Below, piece after piece: positions 59,013 to 64,000 of a DNA stretch of 64,000 bases. The notes below the pieces were generated by a model that did not search any database, was not told the origin of the DNA, and saw only the letters and a list, made by a program, of their open reading frames with translations. A program made the position numbers and the translations under genes. The stretch covers positions 9,293,001 through 9,357,000 of the forward strand of contig NC_081822.1 in NCBI RefSeq assembly GCF_030704535.1. Direction: 5' to 3'. This stretch comes from Vitis vinifera (lineage: Eukaryota; Streptophyta; Magnoliopsida; Vitales; Vitaceae). How positions within the stretch are numbered: the first letter of the stretch is position 1; each line of letters starts with the position of its first letter.

Positions 59013-60600
59013 ATTAAGTAAATAAAGTCCAAATTAAGTAAGATTTAATGTATTGGATCCATTAATGAATCTAATAAATTTTAAAAATAATTAAAAACTC
59101 AAATAGTAATCCAACTAATATTACAAATTTATGTATCAACAAAAATTGGTCTAAAAAAATCATTATTTAAAAAAAAAAAATTATTGAACAAATAAACTTC
59201 AAATTGAATAAGATTTATTTCATTTGATTCAATTTAAAGTCTAGCAATTTGTAAAAATAATTCGAAACTCTAATAATAAACTTATTACCACAAAAAAATA
59301 TGAATAAATATTGGTTCACAATGACTTTATTATTTATTTTCTATATATAATTATATCTTTATAAATTTTATTACTATAAAAATGAATATTAAATCAAACA
59401 ACACTTTATATTAAATTTATTAATGGATTTAACAATTTTTAAAAGTAATTTAGAATTAAAAAAATAGATCTAAATATTGAAAAACAATAATAATAATAAT
59501 AATAAAGCAAAATTGATGTATTATAAGTTACGATTTTACTATTTCTCTTATATATACACCTGCAATTTTTAAAATTTTATGACTAGGTAAATAGATTATA
59601 AATTAAATAATAAATAATAAATAATTTAAAGTCTTTAATAATTTTTTTAAAATAATTTAGAATTCAAAAAATCCATATAATTAATTACAAATTAAATCAA
59701 AATATTTTAAAGCATTATGATTTTAATTGAATACTAAATATATGCATGAAATGAAAAACTTGGTTCATGTAAAAAAAGTTAAACCTTATTCAATATTCAT
59801 GTTAACTAAAATATTATTAATAATTATTATTATTATCATTACTATTCATTTAAAAATACATATAGGAGGATGTTAATTTTTATATATATTAAAATAATAT
59901 ATGTCTTATAAAAAAAATATAACTTATGATTTTATTATAGTATTATTATTCACATTTTACTAAAAAAATATTTATTTTAAAATTTATTTGTAATAAAAAA
60001 ACTATTTTATTTTTAATGAGACTTGAATTGAATTTAATTAATATTATATAAATTAAATCTATAATCATTTTACAAAGTCGAAGCAAAAAAATAAAAAATA
60101 AAAACAACTTATTCAAATAAATATTTTATTTTTTATTTTTAAAATATGTTCCTAAAAATAGCTTATCAAACATTCTTATTTTTATAAAACATAAAATTTA
60201 TATTTTTTTTCTTTGACTTAAAATTAGTTTTTAAAAATAAGCTTAAAAAACATTACCAAACCAAACGGACCCTTATTTGTCTTGAGAATTGCTTTTTCCA
60301 ACGAAATGTTACGGTCGGGGGCCCCAGAATTTGTTTTGGAGTAGCTCCTCTTCGTATCGTGAGACATGTGCTGTTTAGTTTAGGTTATTGTAAAAATAAT
60401 ATCTAGTTTACGTGTCAGTTTTGCTTTCCTCCTAGAGTCTAGGGTCTGCATCATTTGGTGCCTTTAGTGATTGACATAAATTTTTATAGGTCTTTGCGTA
60501 TGGGGGTCTTTGATTTAACGTATGGTTTTTTTATGTTTATTAATACTAATTTTATATTGGTTCAATTTTAATCATTAAAATACCACTAAATCCTTCTGCA
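58261..60600. other. AT-rich non-coding region
   Basis: About 2.3 kb with almost no ORFs, dense in A/T runs. The ends (near 58268 and near 60265) carry phrases of the kind seen at plant MITE or hAT-like termini, but I could not match a terminal inverted repeat. Confidence 0.5.
58947..59009. repeat. (TA)n microsatellite, about 31 units
   Basis: A 63-base uninterrupted alternation of T and A, self-complementary and able to extrude a cruciform. Its length is likely to be polymorphic. Confidence 0.97.
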
Positions 60601-61336
60601 TGTATTGAAAATTAAAATGAAAGGACTGTTGTCGCCTCGCGTGTCCGATGGTCCACGTTGCTGCTATATGGATGGACACGTGATTCTCAACACACAAGGG
60701 GTTCTTGATTCAGTGGTTGCACCTGCAAAAGGCATCCGGACAGAGTGTCCGGACGCACCCTCCGATGGTTTTATTAGCCATGGTGAGAAAGAGATATATC
60801 AATCAGTTGGCTTTTTTCTAGGTATCAAGAGGTTACCAGGAGATCCCCTTTCTTCTTCGTGCGAAGGTATATATATCCAGCTTCAGGGGTACTGTTCCTC
60901 TCATTAATGGTGAGGAGATCTTTTCTGTTGTGATGATGACAATAGGTGTTAGTAGGAGCAATATCATCCTATGAATGGCTGTCAGAGACTATGGTAGGTG
61001 ATGCGGCCGTCAGAGATCGTGGGAAGCGATTATGCAGAATGATCGTGGGAAGTGACTTGCTGTCACTTCCTCTTGTCTTCTCATTCTGCAGGTGATGGGA
61101 TGTGGACCATGGCTGCTTGTTGTGGTTGCGTGTAAGACTCGCTTTACTTTAATTGACCATCCAGAAGATTTATATCCGGATGGCTCATGCTGACTATCCG
61201 GATGTGTTGTGGAGACTATCCGGATGTGTACGCTCTGCCAGCGTCGTTTGCTCTTCCTTGGATAGGAGAAGATGAAACGTCGTTTGCCTTTCCTTGAGGC
61301 GGTCCGGATAGGATGTCTATACCATGCATATCCTTA

Positions 61337-61400
61337 GGGGAATCCGGATAATGATGGTCCGGCTGATAGGGGAATCCGGATAATGATGGTCCGGCTGATA
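61337..61400. repeat. 32-bp perfect tandem duplication
   Basis: The unit beginning GGGGAATCCGGATAATGATG occurs at 61337-61368 and again, identical, at 61369-61400. Each unit holds two CCGG sites. Confidence 0.95.
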
Positions 61401-61440
61401 ACACGTGCCACGCGTCACTATGAGCCGCGTGCCACGTGTT
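61400..61440 (+). promoter_or_regulatory. Inverted repeat with two G-boxes
   Basis: AACACGTGCCACGCG (61400-61414) and CGCGTGCCACGTGTT (61426-61440) are inverted copies with one mismatch, spaced by 11 bases. Each holds a palindromic CACGTG core. A third CACGTG is at 61562-61567. G-boxes bind plant bZIP and bHLH factors (light, ABA). They lie 130-300 bp upstream of the TATA box. Confidence 0.7.
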
Positions 61441-61695
61441 TCCCAAGGGGAGGGGTCCCTACATTGCCCCCCTTTTTAACTTGCCTATTTTGCCCAAAAA
61501 ATGGGCGGGTTAAAAATAACTGGCTTTTGAAAACTGAAGAAGTCTCTTCGTCTGACTGGGCCACGTGGCGAGTGGGGGTGCGGAAGCCAAAAAGGCATTT
61601 TTTATGACGAGCCGCCGACCCTGCGTATCCCCAGACAATATGTCGTTTCAATGATAACATGGCTGTTGGTTTGGCTTTCCGAGGGGCTGTCCTGC

Positions 61696-61703
61696 TATAA
61701 ATA
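61696..61703 (+). promoter_or_regulatory. TATA box of the right-hand element
   Basis: TATAAATA in a GC-richer setting, 477 bp upstream of the gag-like start codon. It predicts a long leader of about 450 nt. Confidence 0.65.
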
Positions 61704-62179
61704 GGGTACTGTACCTCTTTTTGTATTTTTTCCTACTGCATTCTCTTGAGAGTCTTTCTTCTTACTGCTTTTTCTACGCCCTTTGCTTTTCTGAGAAAAG
61801 AAAAAAAAGACTCCGAAAGCTCTTTTGTACCAGTGCTTTTGTATCGCAACTTTGTTGGTTTGCTGCTGGTGATTTCGTATCAAGGCGGTACCCGTTCTTC
61901 TTCTTCGGTGCTGTATTTGGTACGTATCTCTTTGTTACTGCCGTTCCTTTGGTTGCGTTTGCTGGTTCTTTATACTTGCTTTCTGGCTTGCTTGGGCATT
62001 GTTTTGGACGAGTCGTTCGCAATTGTTGTTGAATGTTGGTACTTTGTTGTTGTTTGGAGGGGTTTTTGAGGGGTTTTTCTGACGGCTTTGAGTTAGGGTT
62101 TGTGTATTTTCTGATTGCTTGGTCTGAACCATTTGCATTGTTTTTGCGTGTAGATTTTGCTTTGGCTTTGTGGTAAGAA

Positions 62180-62753
62180 ATGGCTCCAAAAAAGATTGTT
62201 TCGTCTGTCCGGGTCAGCGAGGCTAGCGAAAAGGCGATAGACAAATTAAATGCGAAGGAGTTCCGGGAGCGATTCCTGATCCCCCATGACGTATTGATAG
62301 ACCTGGTGAACGAGGAGGCGGCTATGCCTACTGAGAAAGGTGGAAAAAACGCTATCCTCTTCACAAAGGAACAATTCAACGCGGGGCTCCGGTTCCCTCT
62401 GCCGGCGTTGTTCAAGGAATTCCTCCACTTCTCTCAAATTCCCCCCATCTTTATTCACCCCAACCTTGTCCGGGTGCTGATGGGATGCAGCATCATCAAC
62501 ATGCTGTACAGCCTCGACCTGACGCTACTGGAAGTGTTCTTTGTCTATTCCCTGAAGAAAGCAAAGAATGATATCTTCAGTGTGTCCGCTCACCTGCCCT
62601 CCCTTCAAATGGTGACAGAACTGCCAGATTCGACAAAGGGAGGGGCGAAGGGGCTGGTGGCAGTCTGGGGTGGATGGGCGGGGCTATCGCAGCATCCGTC
62701 GAGGCCTTTTTCTCCGAATTATACCCTAAAAGTTCCGGGTAATCTTGTTTTGC

Positions 62754-62820
<67 letters not shown>

Positions 62821-64000
62821 TTTTGCTTTGCTGATTTTTTCTGATCTTTCCGGGCGGAATTCTCACCTTTTGTTGCTGACAATGCAGGTTTGGAATTGAG
62901 GGGCCACCTTGTGGATTGGGTGGAAAAGGCATCCTTTGCCTGTGTCTGCAAATTATTTGAAATAGACCCCAAGGAGAGGGCCTACAAAACATTGCTCTCG
63001 GCGCGGAATTTGACAGAGGTCGTCCGGGAGCCCCAGGAATATGTTATCAACATCCTTCCTAGGAAATTGGCAAAGGATGAGATAGTGCCTGGGGAGCATT
63101 ATACAGTGAAAGAGCTCCCCCTCTATCAGGAAGCTAAAGAAGCTGACGCTGAAAGGCGGCGAAAGCTCCTGGAGGATAGAGATCAGAAAAAGACTGAAGG
63201 CACTATCCGGAAGGCTCCCGGGCAGAAGCGGGGTCCGGACTCCCCTCCGAAGAAAACTTCAGGAAAAAGGGGGAAGCTGGTGAAGAAGCATGGGAAGGAT
63301 GCGAAGGAACCCACTCCTCCCAAGGAGTTTCCTCCTCCACAAACTACCTATGAGGGGGAAGTAATGATAGAGGAGCCAGTAAATGCTGCTCCGCATTCTA
63401 TCTCAAGCGGCCCCGGGCGCATGTCGGGGTTGAATCACTCAGGTCCCTCCTTAATCGCGGCTGCGCGTCTAGCCAACGTGGCTGAGGAAGCTGCATCTAT
63501 CAACCATCCGGGCAACCTCAATCCGGATGCAGCTGAAACGGCCCCGTTGGAGGAAGCGGGGGCAGAAAGCCAAAGTCAGCCTTCCGACGACCCGGATCGC
63601 CTGGCTATAGTCCTGGTGAAAGAGCCTCCCCTCAAGAAGCCGCGTTTGACGCGCGATCTACAGTCCGGACTCTTTGAGCGGCTTCAAGAGCGGCAGCAAG
63701 AGATTGAAATTAGTTGCGCTTCTGCCCATGACGCTCATCCGGATGGAGGCGAGGTGGAGATGGCTACTGAGACCTCAGCCGTTCCGGCAATAATTCCGGC
63801 TGAGGATGCATCCGGACCTATGTGCCCGGACGAAAATATGGGGGCTCCGATTCCGGGACACGAGCTACCCTCTCCTTCCTCATCCGAGGAGCAATCTGCT
63901 GATGATGCCGCTCCCGCTAGCCCTTTCAGCTACGCGGAGTTGGAAGCTAAGTTAAAGCAGATTACTCCTGACTGGAAAGCCATCAAGCCCTCTGCTAAGA
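62180..64000 (+). CDS. Gag-like protein of a putative gypsy-type plant transposon, partial, 2 exons visible
   Basis: The first exon, 62180-62738, encodes MAPKKIVSSVRVSEAS, then a globular region with TKEQFNAGLRFPLPALFKEFLHF, HPNLVRVLMGCSI and LEVFFVYSLKK. The second exon begins at 62888 and stays open to the window end (about 371 codons). The junction G|GT at PGLELRGHLVDWVEKASF restores a natural protein. The second exon continues with a globular stretch, then a long Lys-, Pro- and Glu-rich low-complexity part (SPPKKTSGKRGKLVKKHGK-like, later acidic). It resembles the repetitive plant family annotated as putative gypsy-type transposon (Transposase_28-like), very common in grape. No RT or integrase is seen in the window. 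The family name is my recognition, not a search result. Confidence 0.65.
62756..62817 (+). repeat. T62 homopolymer inside the gag-like gene's intron
   Basis: Sixty-two consecutive T, 17 bases after the donor GT and 70 bases before the acceptor. The length is probably unstable and hard to sequence. It makes a long open Phe run in one frame. Confidence 0.9.

Larger units (their letters stand above)
60601..62179 (+). mobile_element. Upstream part of the right-hand repeat element (TCCGGA-rich)
   Basis: GC content rises sharply from about 60630. The segment holds many TCCGGA-type motifs, a 32-bp tandem repeat, a G-box inverted repeat and a TATA box ahead of the gag-like ORF. The small ORF 60605-60907 has no known features. 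I could not define LTR or terminal repeat boundaries. Confidence 0.5.

Noticed and set aside
58261-60290. Possible MITE or hAT-like element spanning the AT-rich block
   Set aside because: The end phrases look suggestive but I could not pair terminal inverted repeats or a target duplication.
62577-62972. Lys-run ORF on the minus strand over the T homopolymer
   Set aside because: It is the reverse shadow of the T62 tract and of the gag-like exons on the plus strand.
1-64000. CRISPR arrays, bacterial operons, tRNA or rRNA genes
   Set aside because: No regularly spaced repeats, no prokaryotic gene layout and no tRNA or rRNA signature were seen; the window is plant nuclear DNA.

Overview
The window is nuclear DNA from a flowering plant, most likely a woody eudicot such as grapevine (Vitis). 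The evidence is intron-rich genes with GT-AG introns, plant-only gene families, a chloroplast ycf1 fragment, and plant Ty1/copia, L1-type LINE, Helitron and gag-like repeats. The species call is an inference from the look of the genes and repeats; no database was searched.

Left part (1-12 kb): a decayed Ty1/copia element on the minus strand, cut by the window edge (broken gag-pol 1-2142, primer-binding site 3831-3842, probable 5' LTR 3845-4294). Next is an intact seven-exon patatin-like lipid acyl hydrolase gene on the minus strand (6080-8231, TATA box near 8445). AT-rich intergenic DNA follows, holding an 86-bp tandem duplication and a nuclear insert of plastid ycf1 (about 11.3-11.64 kb).

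Middle (12-31 kb): three plus-strand genes whose splice junctions I could follow in frame from start to stop: a 1,221-residue SERAC1-like alpha/beta-hydrolase with a mitochondrial-type N-terminus (12256-21387), a 289-residue HO2-type heme oxygenase homologue carrying Arg at the usual haem-ligand His position (22290-24746), and a 344-residue membrane-anchored NodH-like sulfotransferase (26886-30760).

Right-centre (32-57 kb): one large minus-strand gene for a roughly 1,004-residue multi-pass membrane protein with a calcineurin-like metallophosphoesterase domain, in 15 coding exons. Transposons have filled its introns: a structurally intact, recently inserted Ty1/copia element (35835-41355, target duplication GAAAG, nearly identical LTRs) in the same orientation as the gene; a non-autonomous Helitron (43237-45505); an L1-type LINE (about 46.3-50.8 kb); and a second LINE fragment (about 33.7-35.05 kb) itself interrupted by another insert. 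One exon appears to carry a 1-base insertion that would truncate the protein after about 806 residues.

Right end (58-64 kb): about 2 kb of AT-rich DNA with a long (TA)n tract, then a GC-richer repeat element with TCCGGA-type motifs, a 32-bp tandem repeat, a G-box inverted repeat, a TATA box and the start of an intron-containing gag-like or putative gypsy-type transposon ORF that runs off the window.

The host genes do not form an operon or an obvious pathway. I did not find a convincing new biological system. The most useful observations are the dissected intronic Helitron, the young sense-oriented copia insertion, the exon frameshift in the same gene, the ligand-less heme oxygenase homologue, and the G-box promoter of the right-hand element.
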